The notes: a model not told the origin generated them from the letters alone. A stretch of 64,000 bases of DNA from Macrobrachium rosenbergii (GCF_040412425.1 NC_089744.1:29136001-29200000); one strand, 5' to 3'; shown: positions 1-11,164, numbered from the stretch's first letter. Numbers and translations are program-made.

Positions 1-145
1 GTAGGTGATATTGAGATGCACGTGTGCTTTGACAGAAATGACCTGCTTTGTTTTCAACTCGCTGTACCTTCCACTTTGTCGAATTTGGTTGGCGTGACCG
101 TTGGAATAATTGCCGATTTTGGAATATTCCTTTATTACTGGCAGC

Positions 146-384
146 TTATTTATTTGTGTTGTTACATTAATTGCATGATATCTATATCACGGATCGCTAC
201 TATCACAATATTATCATATAAATAAAACAGGTTAATTTGCAGCAAAACAACAAATACAAACGCTATTACAATGATTGTTTACGATTTCGTGCGTCTGGTA
301 GCATGCTATGGGTGACTACCGTCTGAAAACCCTCCGGATTGTGGTAAGTGTGAGGTCTCATCTCGGCCGTAATCAAAGGGCTAA
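146..384. repeat. dispersed repeat, copy 1
   Basis: About 239 bp that recur almost unchanged and in the same orientation at 8963-9201. Both copies run from a TTATTTATTTGTGTTGTT start to a TCTCGGCCGTAATCAAAGGG end, and flanks diverge outside. No coding potential, terminal inverted repeat or target duplication was recognised, so the class (SINE, LTR piece or MITE) is unknown. Confidence 0.85.
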
Positions 385-523
385 TGAAAATTAAAATAAT
401 TAATAATTTCCCATATTTTGGTAATCATAGAATCAACTAAAAATGATTATTAAATAAAATTATCTAAAAATGAAAAAATCCCGTAGGGTGGGTCTGCCCA
501 GACCCAACTTGCACCAGATAGGG

Positions 524-2155
524 TTAAGAGACTGGCCAGTCTTGGAGGCCTTTGGGCCTCATCCTTGAAGTTCTTGGGCCCTCTCCAGGCCTGCTTCCCC
601 AGCCTGGCAGGATACCTGCCTTCCTCCGAGGAAGCAGCCTCTGGTCAGACCCTTCCCTTCAAGGCTGCCCTTAAGAGACTGGCCAGCCTTGGAGGACTTT
701 GGGCCTCATCCTTGAAGTTCTTGGGCCCTCTCCAGGCCTGCTCCCCAGCCTGGCAGGATACCTGCCTTCCTCCGAGGAAGCAGCCTCTGGGTCGGACCCA
801 TCCCTTCAAGGCTGCCCACCCATCCCTTCAAGGCTGCCCTCAAGAGACTGGCCAGCCTTGGAGGACTTTGGGTCTCATCCTTGAAGTTCTTGGTCCCTCT
901 CCAGGCCCGCTTCCCCAGCCTGGCAGGATACCTGCCTTCCTCCGAGGAAGCAACCTCTGGGTCAGACCCTTCCCTTCAAGGCTATCCTTAAGAGACTGGC
1001 CAGCCTAGGAGGACTTTGGGCCTCATCCTTGAAGTTCTTGGACCCTCTCCAGGCCTGCTTCCCCAGCCTGACAGGATACCTGCCTTCCTCCCGAGGAAGC
1101 AGCCTCTGGTCGGACCCTTCCTTCAAGGCTGCCCTCAAGAGACTGGCCATCCTGGAGGACTTTGGGTCTCATCCTTGAAGTTCTTGGGCCCTCTCCAGGC
1201 CCGCTTCCCCAGCCTGGCAGGATACCTGCCTTCCTCCAAGGAAGCAGCCTCTGGGTCAGACCCCTTCCCTTCAAGGCTGCCCTTAAGAGACTGGCCATCC
1301 TTGGAGGACTTTGGTCCTCATCCTAAGTTCTTGGGCCCTCTCCAGGCCTGCTTCCCCAGCCTGACAGGATACCTGCCTTCCTCCGAGGAAGCAGCCTCTG
1401 GTCGGACCCTTCCTTCAAGGCTGCCCTCAAGAGACTGGCCATCCTTGGAGGACTTTGGGTCTCATCCTGAAGTTCTTGGGCCCTCTCCAGGCCCGCTTCC
1501 CCAGCCTGGCAGGATACCTGCCTTCCTCCGAGGAAGCAGCCTCTGGGTCAGACCCTTCCCTTCAAGGCTGACCTTAAGAGACTGGCCATCCTTGGAGGAC
1601 TTTGGGCCTCATCCTTGAAGTTCTTGGGCCCTCTCCAGGCCTGCTTCCCCAGCCTGGCAGGATACCTGCCTTCTTCCGAGGAAGCAGCCTCTGGGTTGGA
1701 CCCTTCCCTTCAAGGCTGCCCTCAAGAGACTGGCCATCCTTGAGGACTTTGGGCCTCATCCTTGAAGTTCTTGGGCCCTCTCCAGGCCTGCTTCCCCAGC
1801 CTGGCAGGATACCTGCCTTCCTCCGAGGAAGCAGCCTCTGGGTCAGACCCTTCCCTTCAAGGCTGCCCTCAAGAGACTGGCCAGCCTAGGAGGACTTTGG
1901 GCCTCATCCTTGAAGTTCTTGGGCCCTCTCCAGGCCTGCTTCCCCAGCCTGACAGGAGACCTGCCTTCCTCCGAGGAAGCAGCCTCTGGGTCGGACCCTT
2001 CCTTCAAGGCTGCCCTCAAAAGACTGGCAAGCCTTGTAGGCTTTGGGGCCAATCCTTAAAGGGCTTGGGCCCTTTCCATGGGAAGGGTCAGACCCATAGG
2101 CTGCTTTCCTTGAGGAAGGAAGCGGCCTCTGGTCGGACCCTTCCCCTCACCAATA
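524..2155. repeat. tandem array of a 147-bp unit (about 11 copies)
   Basis: The anchor ACTGGCC recurs at 531, 678, 847, 995, 1142, 1290, 1434, 1581, 1729, 1876 and, as ACTGGCA, at 2022. Spacings are 144-148 bp, except one of 169 bp where a 22 bp stretch near 800-840 is duplicated. The unit is GC-rich and holds CTTCCT-CCG-AGGAAG, a 6 bp stem with 3 nt loop, plus GGGCCC sites. The last unit (2022-2155) is clearly degenerate. Because 147 is divisible by three, long frames stay open on both strands with a 49-residue period. These frames are proline/serine-rich with no recognisable domain and are probably not genes. Confidence 0.95.
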
Positions 2156-3234
2156 CTCTTTGCTTTCTCTTACCCTACTTTTCAAAACTGACACTTTCTG
2201 TCTCCGAAGGCTTCAGACGATTTGAAGCATCTCGGAGATTGTTCTGACACTTTGAAGCTCGGCGCATGCGCGAATGGCATTTTCTCGTCCTTCCAGGAGC
2301 CGGAGGACTGAAGGATTCCAAAATGTCTTCAAGGAAAATCTCGAAGGTTTTAGATCATTTCAACATCGCGATAACCATTACTTGGAGTTCTTTTTCTGGC
2401 ACATAAACAGCTTCTTTGCTTTAAGGAGTCGTCTTCTATAAACTTATGAGATTCCTCTTACTGACGATATTGATCATCCCTTCGATTCTTCCTTGCTTCT
2501 CCGAAAAGTAATTCTGTGAATCCAAAATCTTTGAAGTAGTTTCTAACACCTCAGGTTATCTACTTTATTCTTCGTCAGCATTCTTCAGTATACCTCCACG
2601 CCGATGTCGTCTCTTTTTGTTCCTTCTCTTTCTTATTTCGAGCGAAGAACTGCTCCAAGCGGTAATTTTGGGCATCCAAAATCCCCTCTCAATCAGCTTA
2701 GAAAACACCTCAAGTTCTCTACCTTTTATTTCGTATAAATTCTTTCAGTTCCTCCGTTCCACTGTCTTCCTCTCTTCTTGATTATTTCCTTCCTTATTTC
2801 GAATGAAGAGCTTGCGTCCGTGAGTGACAATACGACTGTAGAGGTGCCGAATAATCGCAGAAGGCGGGAACCTCGACTTTCATATTGCTCCGCGAAGTAG
2901 TCCATATTTTCAGCAGTAAACAATTACAGACTGAAGCTATCTGCCATTCTCGTGATGTACTTTTCCCTCTTGAAAATCTCTTTTAGTCGATCTGCTTCGT
3001 CATCCAGTTCATTTTAACCATAAACTTCGCCTTCTTTGCTCACATGCTGTCTCTGAAGGCTTCAAGACGTCTTCCTGGAGGATCCCTGAGATGGCCACTG
3101 TAGTCCTTGGTGTCAGTGCACCTGTTGAGTGATGGCACTATACGCATGAGCGGAAAAATTCTAAAACGACTGCAGGAAAACACGAAGATATTACGGCGCC
3201 AGGCGACAATGATTCTTTCTTGCAGCAGAAGGTA
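2156..3234. other. no gene seen; diverged duplication of about 155-160 bp
   Basis: No coding domain or RNA gene recognised. Two diverged blocks share spaced landmarks: GTAATTCTGTGAATCCAAAAT-like at 2508 and 2662, and TTATTTCG(A)..GAAGA at 2633 and 2794. This suggests an old tandem duplication. Confidence 0.5.
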
Positions 3235-3943
<709 letters not shown>

Positions 3944-3979
3944 CCTGGGGGAGGACAAGATCAACTTGGAAATTATTAT

Positions 3980-4029
3980 TATAGATAGATACATATACAT
4001 AAATATATGTATATATAAGTATATATACA

Positions 4030-4079
<50 letters not shown>

Positions 4080-4082
4080 ATA
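3980..4082. repeat. mixed TA/TATG/TG microsatellite
   Basis: ATAGATAGATACATA followed by TA runs and a GTGTGTGTGTGT end. No other content. Confidence 0.9.
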
Positions 4083-4261
4083 CACTGGTTTGTGCGTCTG
4101 TGTGCGTTAATTTTTCCCAATAGTTAAAAATAAGGTGGTCTCAAGAATTTCTGTTTCCTGAAATGGTCATCACTAGCGCCCAGTAATCCAGTCAGCTTCA
4201 AGAGAAAAGTGACCTTTTTGTTTTAACAAGGCTTCTCCATTGCCATTGATCACCTTATTAA

Positions 4262-4286
4262 GGGAGAGAGAGAGAGAGAGAGAGAT
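4262..4286. repeat. (GA)n microsatellite
   Basis: A pure GA run of about 24 bp; the flanks hold nothing recognisable. Confidence 0.9.
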
Positions 4287-4529
4287 GGCTGCCTCCAGCA
4301 AGGAATGATTAAGTTTTTTCGCATAGCAGAGTAAGTTATAAATATATAGTTTTTTTATGGTACCAGCATCAAATTATAATAGTAGATTTTTTGAAGGATA
4401 CAGAGTAGTTTAAATCGCTTGTCTTATTTAAAGAAAAATTCTTCTTCGGAAAAGAAATAAGTTTTAGAGTGTTCAAGAACACTATTAAAGACGCACGGAA
4501 AAACTTTTCCAATATTCCTGGAAAACCTG

Positions 4530-4625
4530 TCTACCATATACTTTGAGGCTTGTATTTCAAGTCAATGGTCCCTGTATGCTTGTCCTGTATGAATTGGATT
4601 CATATTCTAAAAAAAAATAATAGTA
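4530..4625 (+). mobile_element. 3' end fragment of the local LINE family
   Basis: The stretch around CTTGTATTTCAAGTCAATGG and TGAATTGGATTCAT matches the 3' untranslated end of the LINE copies at 10.3, 16.9, 20.9 and 57.7 kb (complement of the latter minus copies). It ends in an A/AAT-rich tail. Only the last roughly 95 bp remain. Confidence 0.6.
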
Positions 4626-4737
4626 ATAAAAAAATACTCATAGTAGCATGAGTCTTAAAATGAAGTAGCAAATCCACAGTTGTATATTTATCTTTAAATA
4701 TATGTACATATACATAACTGTGGAATTGCTTTCAATC

Positions 4738-4779
4738 CAATAATAATAATAATATAATAATAATAATAATAATAATACT
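4738..4779. repeat. (AAT)n microsatellite
   Basis: Imperfect AAT/TAA run directly upstream of the Penelope-like coding relic. Confidence 0.9.
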
Positions 4780-4784
4780 GAGAT

Positions 4785-5956
4785 AATATTAAGCAAACTT
4801 TTACTGATGAAGATGCAATTTTTAATAATTTTAGTAGGACATTTTTTAAACAACTTTTAGAGCTGGCTGTGCTGGACACGACCTTTTGCCTTCAGTTTGT
4901 ATAAACAAACTGAAGGGATGGCCATGGGATCACCACTTGGTCCAATTTTTGCTAACATCTTCATGTGCTCCCTGGAGGAGCGCATTATAGAAGAATGTCC
5001 CATTAGGTTCCGCCCTCTATTTTATCGAAGATATGTTGACGACACGTTCTCCTATTTCGTCATGAATGTCATGCAGAGTCCTTTCTGGAGTTCGTCATCC
5101 GACAACATCCAAACATAAGGTTCGCTATGGAGAAGGAGGTAAATAACAAACTCGCCTTCCTTGATCTTATTATTTCCAGAGGTGACTCAGGTTTTTACAC
5201 AGGTGTGTATAGAAAAATACATTTACTGGTTTGGGAATTAATTTTTATAGTTCGTGTTTCTTTCATTTGAAACTGAACTCTATTTTAAACCTCCTCCATA
5301 GGGCTTACACCCACTCGTCAAACTGGAAGAGTTTCCACGATGAGATATCCTTTTAGTGAAATATTTCAATAATAATTGTTTTCCATCACGACTTTTTTTC
5401 AGATCCCTAAATAAACTGCTACTACAGAAAATGACTCCGGCAACACCTGAATCGACTGTGCTGAAACTAAAGATGTATGCAAGTTTCCCTTTCGTGCATG
5501 ATGATACTTTTAGGAGAAAATGCACAGCCATTATTCAAAAGAGTTTTCCAGCTTTAAACCTGAAAATCATCCTGAAAAATCCCTTTACAATAGGGTCTCT
5601 GTTCAGAGTCAAAGACCGGCTCAGTCCTCTGTTTTCGTCCAGCGTTGTTTACAAGTACACTTGCCCGGGATGTGATCACGGGATATACATATGGGATGCA
5701 CGAGGAGGCTGTTGAAGGTCCGCATAGATTCCCACAGGGCATAAGTCATAGAACAGGTAGCAGGTTATCTAATCCTGAGCAATCAAATATACGAAATCAT
5801 TCAAAATTATGTAAAACTTATATTGACAGCAAGGATTTTTCCATCCTAGGCCGAGTGCAGAACAACAACGACTTAACCATCCTAGAATCCATAATTATCA
5901 GGAAGACTGTGCCGTCGTTAAATACTCAATCGTCCTCAGTGAAATTGTTTATAGCC
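4785..5956 (+). pseudogene. Penelope-like element reverse transcriptase/GIY-YIG relic
   Basis: Penelope-like elements encode a reverse transcriptase followed by a GIY-YIG endonuclease. Visible here, with frameshifts: an entry segment at 4800-4890 ending LAVLDTTFCLQF, then YKQTEGMAMGSPLGPIFANI (4897-4960), then FYRRYVDDTF holding the catalytic YVDD box (about 5020-5050). Next come LAFLDLI (about 5150), a helical region with FPSRLFFRSLNKLL (5380-5430), and the endonuclease-side YKYTCPGC (about 5650). The GIY-YIG part is broken: GYTYG and RLLKVRIDSHR lie in different frames near 5685-5740. The tail ILGRVQNNNDLTILES to LNTQ (5850-5935) is the usual C-terminus. Stops at 4901 (in the 4800 frame), 5116 and 5713 show it cannot make the protein. 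The family is clear; the subfamily is not. Confidence 0.9.
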
Positions 5957-6279
5957 TAGTTTGGGCAACTGGTTTTCCTCACTCTGTTTGTACTTATTTA
6001 TGTTAGTCTTGTTCTTTTCTTTTCATATAGGTAGGTTGTTTTAAGATTTTAGTGAACTCCTTTTACTCATTATTGACTTGTCTTGGAATGAGGTGTTTTG
6101 TTTTAAATATTTTTACTACATAAAGAGCTGTTGCCATTGCATTAATTTGTTATTGATGTTCGCAAATTATATTATATTTTATAGCCTTGAAAATGCGACT
6201 TGGAATTCGTCGCGAAACGTCGGCATTGAAAATAAACTGTAGATGATGAGGATGCCTTTCCCTACTGCTTCCTTCGTGA

Positions 6280-6280
<1 letters not shown>
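5957..6280 (+). mobile_element. 3' region of the Penelope-like element
   Basis: AT-rich non-coding stretch after the Penelope-like stop. It includes the hammerhead-like hairpin (listed separately) and ends at a (TA)n array. Its assignment to the element rests on position and on the hairpin. Confidence 0.5.
6184..6223 (+). ncRNA. hammerhead-ribozyme-like hairpin, degenerate
   Basis: The order is TTGAAAAT, a 5 bp stem GCGAC (6195-6199) pairing with GTCGC (6209-6213) over a 9 nt loop, then GAAAC (6214-6218) and GTCGG. Penelope-like elements are known to carry hammerhead ribozymes with a CUGANGA - stem II - GAAAC layout and a very short stem III. Here the GAAAC box and stem II are clear but CUGANGA is altered, so self-cleavage is doubtful. 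A second hairpin with a different but paired stem is at 30527-30566. Confidence 0.45.

Positions 6281-6358
<78 letters not shown>
6281..6358. repeat. (TA)n array
   Basis: About 78 bp of pure TA abutting the palindrome at 6359. Confidence 0.98.
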
Positions 6359-6361
<3 letters not shown>

Positions 6362-6430
6362 CTAAAGGACCTATTCAAACTGCATGGTATCTATAGATAC
6401 CATCCAGTTTGAATGAGGTCCTTTTAGTAA
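6359..6430. mobile_element. near-perfect palindrome (snap-back MITE-like)
   Basis: The centre ATGGTATCTATAGATACCAT (6384-6403) is a perfect 20 bp palindrome. The outer arms TTACTAAAGGACC and GGTCCTTTTAGTAA also pair with two single-base indels, giving arms of about 35 bp and almost no loop. It borders a (TA)n array on the left. It resembles a small foldback element; a transcribed hairpin is the alternative. Confidence 0.8.
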
Positions 6431-6553
6431 TTTAGTTAATGCACAGAACAATTGTGTATGTGATAAAGTTAATATATACGTATGTATACATATATGTGTG
6501 TGTTAGTGTGTGTATTAACAGATAGTTAGACACAGAGATAGATGCATAGATAG

Positions 6554-6716
<163 letters not shown>

Positions 6717-7317
6717 GTAGGGAGTACGGATAGGAAGAACAGTCAGCTCATCATTGATATATTTATTAATAGGTGCGCTTCGGGATCACCCATATCCCAT
6801 CTTTTCTGGCTAAAAGATACAAAAACACTAATTAAAACTGACAACAGAGCTTACAAAATTAAAATGCTTTAAAGATTGAAAAATGACAATGACAAAACAA
6901 GAAATAGATTACCTTCAGTAGTAAAGTCCAGAGGATGAAAACTGAATAAGAGTAAACAAGGTTAGCAAGTAAACAAGAAAGGCGGGGGTTACTATAGTAC
7001 GACCGTTTTAGGAAGAGACTTTGCCCCTCTTAAACTGACCATTAACCTTCTGACTTCAAGCTCTCATTGTTTGCGCCTGTTATCAAGCACGTGTACTATA
7101 ATAGAAAGTTCTGAATGAAGTTTTGTTGTCCCACTTAAATTTTAGATAAAAAAAAAAAAAAAAAAATTCAATATATGAAAATGATAGATGCAAGAAATTT
7201 GGAAACCTAGATGTGCTTTCATTTTCAGTTTTGTTTATTTGGATGCTGTACTGAGCAATGTTCTTGAGTTACGTCATCTACTATAGTTTTTATTACTGTT
7301 CCTTTGCTGTTATCGAA
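6717..7317. other. no gene seen
   Basis: Unique-looking AT-rich DNA with an A-run at 7148-7166. No coding domain or repeat family recognised. Confidence 0.5.
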
Positions 7318-7464
7318 GTCATATAATTGTGATATAGTTTTGAGCTTTTGAATTGTTTTCTTTCGTGTTTGCCTGATCCGTCTTTTTTCCTTGCTGTATC
7401 AGGTTGAATTTTCACTGTGCAGTATAAAATACTCATAATAAATATTCTTTAAATATTGTTACAC

Positions 7465-7541
<77 letters not shown>

Positions 7542-7681
7542 GTAAACAATATTTAAAGAATGTTTATTATGAGCTATTTTATAGCTGCACAGTGAAAATT
7601 CAACCTTGATACAGCAAGGAGGTAAAGACGGATTACGGCATGCACGAAAGAAAGCAATTCAAAAGCTCAAAACTATATCAC

Positions 7682-7690
<9 letters not shown>
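7318..7690. mobile_element. second inverted repeat with (TA)n centre
   Basis: Left arm 7318-7466 and right arm 7538-7690 are reverse complements over about 150 bp. Examples: ATAATTGTGATATAGTTTTG pairs with CAAAACTATATCACAATTAT, GGTTGAATTTTCACTG with CAGTGAAAATTCAACC, and AATATTGTTACACCC with GGGTGTAAACAATATT. The loop is (TA)n (7467-7537). There are a few mismatches and 1-2 bp indels between arms. No transposase inside. The architecture matches the 3235-3943 element but the arm sequence is unrelated. Confidence 0.85.
7467..7537. repeat. (TA)n loop array
   Basis: About 70 bp of pure TA in the centre of the inverted repeat. Confidence 0.98.

Positions 7691-7723
<33 letters not shown>
7685..7723. 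repeat. (TA)n array
   Basis: Pure TA at the outer end of the right arm. Confidence 0.97.
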
Positions 7724-7725
<2 letters not shown>

Positions 7726-7955
7726 CACATTTATACAGTATTAGATTTACCTGTGCTTTTAAAGCACTGTCATATGATACTCATCACTGCTGTGGCATTT
7801 CTGTTATATGTAGATTTTTAAAGATATTTCTGCCACTTTCTGTCGAAAAAACAGATCTATATTTCAATTTATTTGAATTTCAGTGTTCAACAGGATATCA
7901 CACAACAAGGGAAAGCAATAAATTTATTTACAATCGAAGTATGAGGAGACATTAC

Positions 7956-8505
7956 TTATGAAGAATCCTCGTCAGAGGATGCTACATCGATAACAAAAGA
8001 ATCTATATATTTATCAATGCAAACATCTCTTGAAGCGTCATCTCTTTTTATATCTTCGGCATGTCTCACATCATTAGCCCAGTTGTCAGAAGATATGGAT
8101 TCAATTGCTTCTTTGACCAAAGGAAGCAGGTCTGATTTTTTAAAATGATTCTTCTTTGCCACGTATGATTTCACCTGCGCCCATATCAGTTCTGTTGCAT
8201 TATACTGGCAGTGATATGTAGGCAGCCTAACCACTATGTCCATGATCTCTTGCCAGTCTGTCAATCACGTAATCATTTTCTTTACATGAATGTCTTTGCA
8301 ACTTTACTAATTTTTTATTAGCCAGTCTTTAACTTCATCCTTTTTGGCAGACATTGTCGGAGGTTTATTAATTCGAACTGAATGATAAGAAGCGTTATCC
8401 AACACTATGATGGCAGATGGCCCTATATTGGGAAGAAGCTGGGTTTTAAACCATTTTTCAAACACTGCAGAATTCATCTGAATTTCTAGATTGCGTATCC
8501 CTTGT
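7956..8505 (-). pseudogene. Tc1/mariner-IS630-like DDE transposase, C-terminal half
   Basis: Read on the minus strand. The first part (8505 to about 8290) holds FEKWF, QLLPN and VLDNASYHS, the segment around the second catalytic Asp of DDE_3-type transposases, followed by KPPTMSAKKDEVKDWL. After a frame break at about 8240-8290 the rest (8264-7956) gives VVRLPTYHCQYNATELIWAQ, where the Glu of ELIW is the third catalytic acid. The N-terminal half with the DNA-binding domain and first Asp is absent. It ends in a Ser/Asp/Glu-rich tail. A dead fragment; the catalytic segments identify the superfamily well, the family less so. Confidence 0.85.
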
Positions 8506-8653
8506 CAGCTGGGTGCTTGATCATTGATAAAAATATTACCCAGAAATGTGGTTAATATTGCAACCAATATTGTGATTGTGTCTACTTACTCTCCAATGTT
8601 ATTGATGTACAATTAGAAGGAATAAATCATAGGTAAAAATTTTTATTCTGTCA

Positions 8654-8656
<3 letters not shown>

Positions 8657-8705
<49 letters not shown>
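8657..8705. repeat. (CT)n microsatellite
   Basis: Pure CT run followed by a T-run. The 8506-8656 stretch before it is AT-rich without recognised content. Confidence 0.97.
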
Positions 8706-8712
<7 letters not shown>

Positions 8713-8962
8713 TTTTTTTGCCCAGCTAGTGGAATAGTAAGCGGAACCATAAAAATGATGAACATTCTTTATGATTAGTTTTCTGACGAATATACAAATA
8801 ATTTTTAACTATAATACACAACTGTGATGTAGCTGTCCTTTACGGATTCAAACAGAATTAGAGAAAATGACAAAAAAAAAAAAAAAGACTGTCATCCTCA
8901 ATCAGTGCAGTGCTTATACCTCTGGCAACACTAAAACCCGATATATAGTACTTATCCTATGT

Positions 8963-9201
8963 TTATTTATTTGTGTTGTTACATTAATTGCATAATATCT
9001 ATATCACGGATCGCTACTATCACAATATTATCATATAAATAAAACAGGTTAATTTGCAGCAAAACAACAAATACAAACGCTATTACAATGATTGTTTACG
9101 ATTTCGTGCGTCTGGTAGCATGCTACGGGTGACTACCGCCTGAAAACCCTCCGGATTGTGGTAAGTGTGAGGTCTCATCTCGGCCGTAATCAAAGGGTTA
9201 A
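8963..9201. repeat. dispersed repeat, copy 2
   Basis: Near-identical, same-orientation copy of 146-384. It differs by only a handful of bases, so duplication or insertion was recent. Confidence 0.85.
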
Positions 9202-9236
9202 GGCTAAGCCTGTTTTTTGCCATTGCCATTGTAATT

Positions 9237-9237
9237 A

Positions 9238-9313
<76 letters not shown>

Positions 9314-9325
9314 GCATGCATGTAT
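9237..9325. repeat. (TA)n-TATG-(TG)n compound microsatellite
   Basis: TA run passing into TG and TGCA repeats. Confidence 0.97.
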
Positions 9326-9439
9326 GAATGTGTATGAGGCTCTTGAGAAATTATGCCACATTTATAATTTAATTGTACTGCCTACAACATAAAATGCTTT
9401 AAACTCCTGCACAGAAGGCTCATCAGCGTGTATCGATTC

Positions 9440-10233
9440 CCACTACACATACTGTGCCATTTACCTCGTATGTTTCAAGCATTCTGGTTCGATCTTGCCA
9501 TCAGTGCCCTTCCTCTTCAACACCATCTTTACCCCCACCATCATCGCCCATTCTTTCAGCATACTTTCATCCATGCTTTCACCTACGTTAACTTTGTACC
9601 ACTCCTAGATTTCTTCATATTTCTTACCCTATCACCTCTCACCTCTTTCAACCCATAGACAACGCAAGTAGTTCATCTCAACAGTGTCCAACATCCACAG
9701 TGGACTTCCATAAGTATTTTGCTCAGCAATTCTTTAATATTTTCCTACTTCGTCTTATAAAGACAAAGCAAGGCTCTTCCTTCTTATGCGTACACTCCAC
9801 TATCTTTCTTGCCCCACCTCTTCTGTGATGTCTTCTTCCGTCCTGCCATCATTCATTATATTTGTTCCCAATCTCTTTTACGAATCTACTCCTTCCTTCA
9901 TTCTTCCACCATTCAGATTAGCATCCATTGTTTCATCCCCCTTGTTTCCAGTTACCTTCCTTATCTTACGCTTGGAAACACTTTCAAAGTGTTTTAACTA
10001 GTTTCTGCAGCTTCTCTTCACTATCACCAATCAGCACTGCATGATCTGCAAATATGAAATATTCCGTACTCTCGGTCATGAGTCACTTAGCATTGCTCTT
10101 ACATCTACTTCGCTTTCTCTAACTTCTTGCATTAGTCCATCCATAAAGATATTGAACGCCCACTGAGACATAAAGCACATTTGTCTAAAACCTTCTTTTA
10201 CACCAAACCAGTCACTATGCTGTCAACGGCTTC

Positions 10234-10235
<2 letters not shown>
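9440..10235 (-). pseudogene. RTE-like non-LTR retrotransposon, reverse transcriptase relic
   Basis: Minus-strand frames in pieces. 10235-10090 gives a segment ending SQWAFNIFMDGLMQEV, the RT stretch just before the catalytic box. 10065-9960 gives YFIFADHAVLIGDSEEKLQ, where the usual FADD reads FADH, so a catalytic Asp is lost; FESVSKRKIRKV follows. Further on (about 9760-9610) the C-terminal landmarks appear as WMLDTVEMNYLRCLW. Many stops and frameshifts. This order is typical of RTE-type LINEs common in crustaceans; the clade call is moderately sure, the dead state certain. Confidence 0.65.

Positions 10236-10306
<71 letters not shown>
10234..10306. repeat. (ATT)n array at a LINE 3' tail
   Basis: About 24 ATT units. 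On the minus strand this is an (AAT)n tail directly following the LINE 3' end (CTGAATAAT...). Confidence 0.95.
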
Positions 10307-10309
<3 letters not shown>

Positions 10310-10503
10310 TAGATGAAACCTATTCATATAGAACAAGCCTACAGAGGCCAGTGACTTGAAGTTCAAGTTTCCAAAGAATATGGTGTTCATTAGGAAGAAG
10401 TAAGGGGAAGCAAAGGGAAATACAGAAAAAAGAGATCCCAGTTATTATAAAAAAATTAATTGATAAATAGATAAAAATGTATTAAAATGCAAGGAGAATA
10501 GTA

Positions 10504-11164
10504 TCAGGGTAGTAATGCATTGTGTCTTCGCTTGAACTTCTGAAGTTCCAATTGCGCGACATCCTCTGGGAGGCTGTTCCGCAGTCCAACGGTGTGAGGA
10601 ATAAAGGATCTCAGGAACTGAGAAGTTCGACAGCGAGGCACATTTACTGCATACAGATGCTGCTGTTCAGCGAATCTGGTTGCTCTCGGCAGATAAAGAG
10701 GATCAGGGATCAATTGTGAATGTGAAAGATCTGTGTTGAAATACAACTTATGAAAAAGTGACAAACAAGAGACCATCCGTTGATGGTCCAGGTCATAACT
10801 GCTACCATTAGGAAATAGAAACCTACCACCACGAACCACTGTCTAAAAGAGATAAATCTCTGGTAGAAGCAGACAACCACACCGGAGGACAGTACTCTAG
10901 TAAAGGAAGTAAAAATGACCTAAAACAGGTTGCATTGATTTTATCACTATTATAAATATATGAGACCTTTACGAACAGTACCTAACTTTCGTGTGGCATT
11001 TGCTGAAACTGTCAGTAGATGTTTCTCAAAAGTTAGATGTGAGTCAAAAGTTACACTTCGAATAGTTAAACCTTCAGACTCATTCAGCAAAGTCCCATCC
11101 ACCTGAAGGGAAGGATGGGGTGGGAAATCTGTACGAGATCTGCTAATCGTTTTCGTTTTATTGG
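10504..11164 (-). pseudogene. LINE C-terminal region
   Basis: Continues directly from motif A into the post-catalytic region: [13 protein letters not shown] (about 11115-11075), FEKHLLTVSANA, then MVRGGRFLFPNGSSYD (10839 on), LDHQRMVSCLSLFHKLYFN, VPRCRTSQFLRSFIPHTVGL and NSLPEDVAQLELQKFKRR, ending at the stop near 10504. The last two motifs are the conserved C-terminus and recur at 57.9 kb and, broken, at 20.6 kb. The junction at about 11160 implies a several-hundred-base deletion of the palm domain. Confidence 0.85.

Noticed and set aside
962..1889. Pro/Ser/Leu-rich frames of 60-200 residues on both strands in the 147-bp array
   Set aside because: They follow from a repeat unit divisible by three. 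No domain, no plausible start context, and equal openness on both strands.
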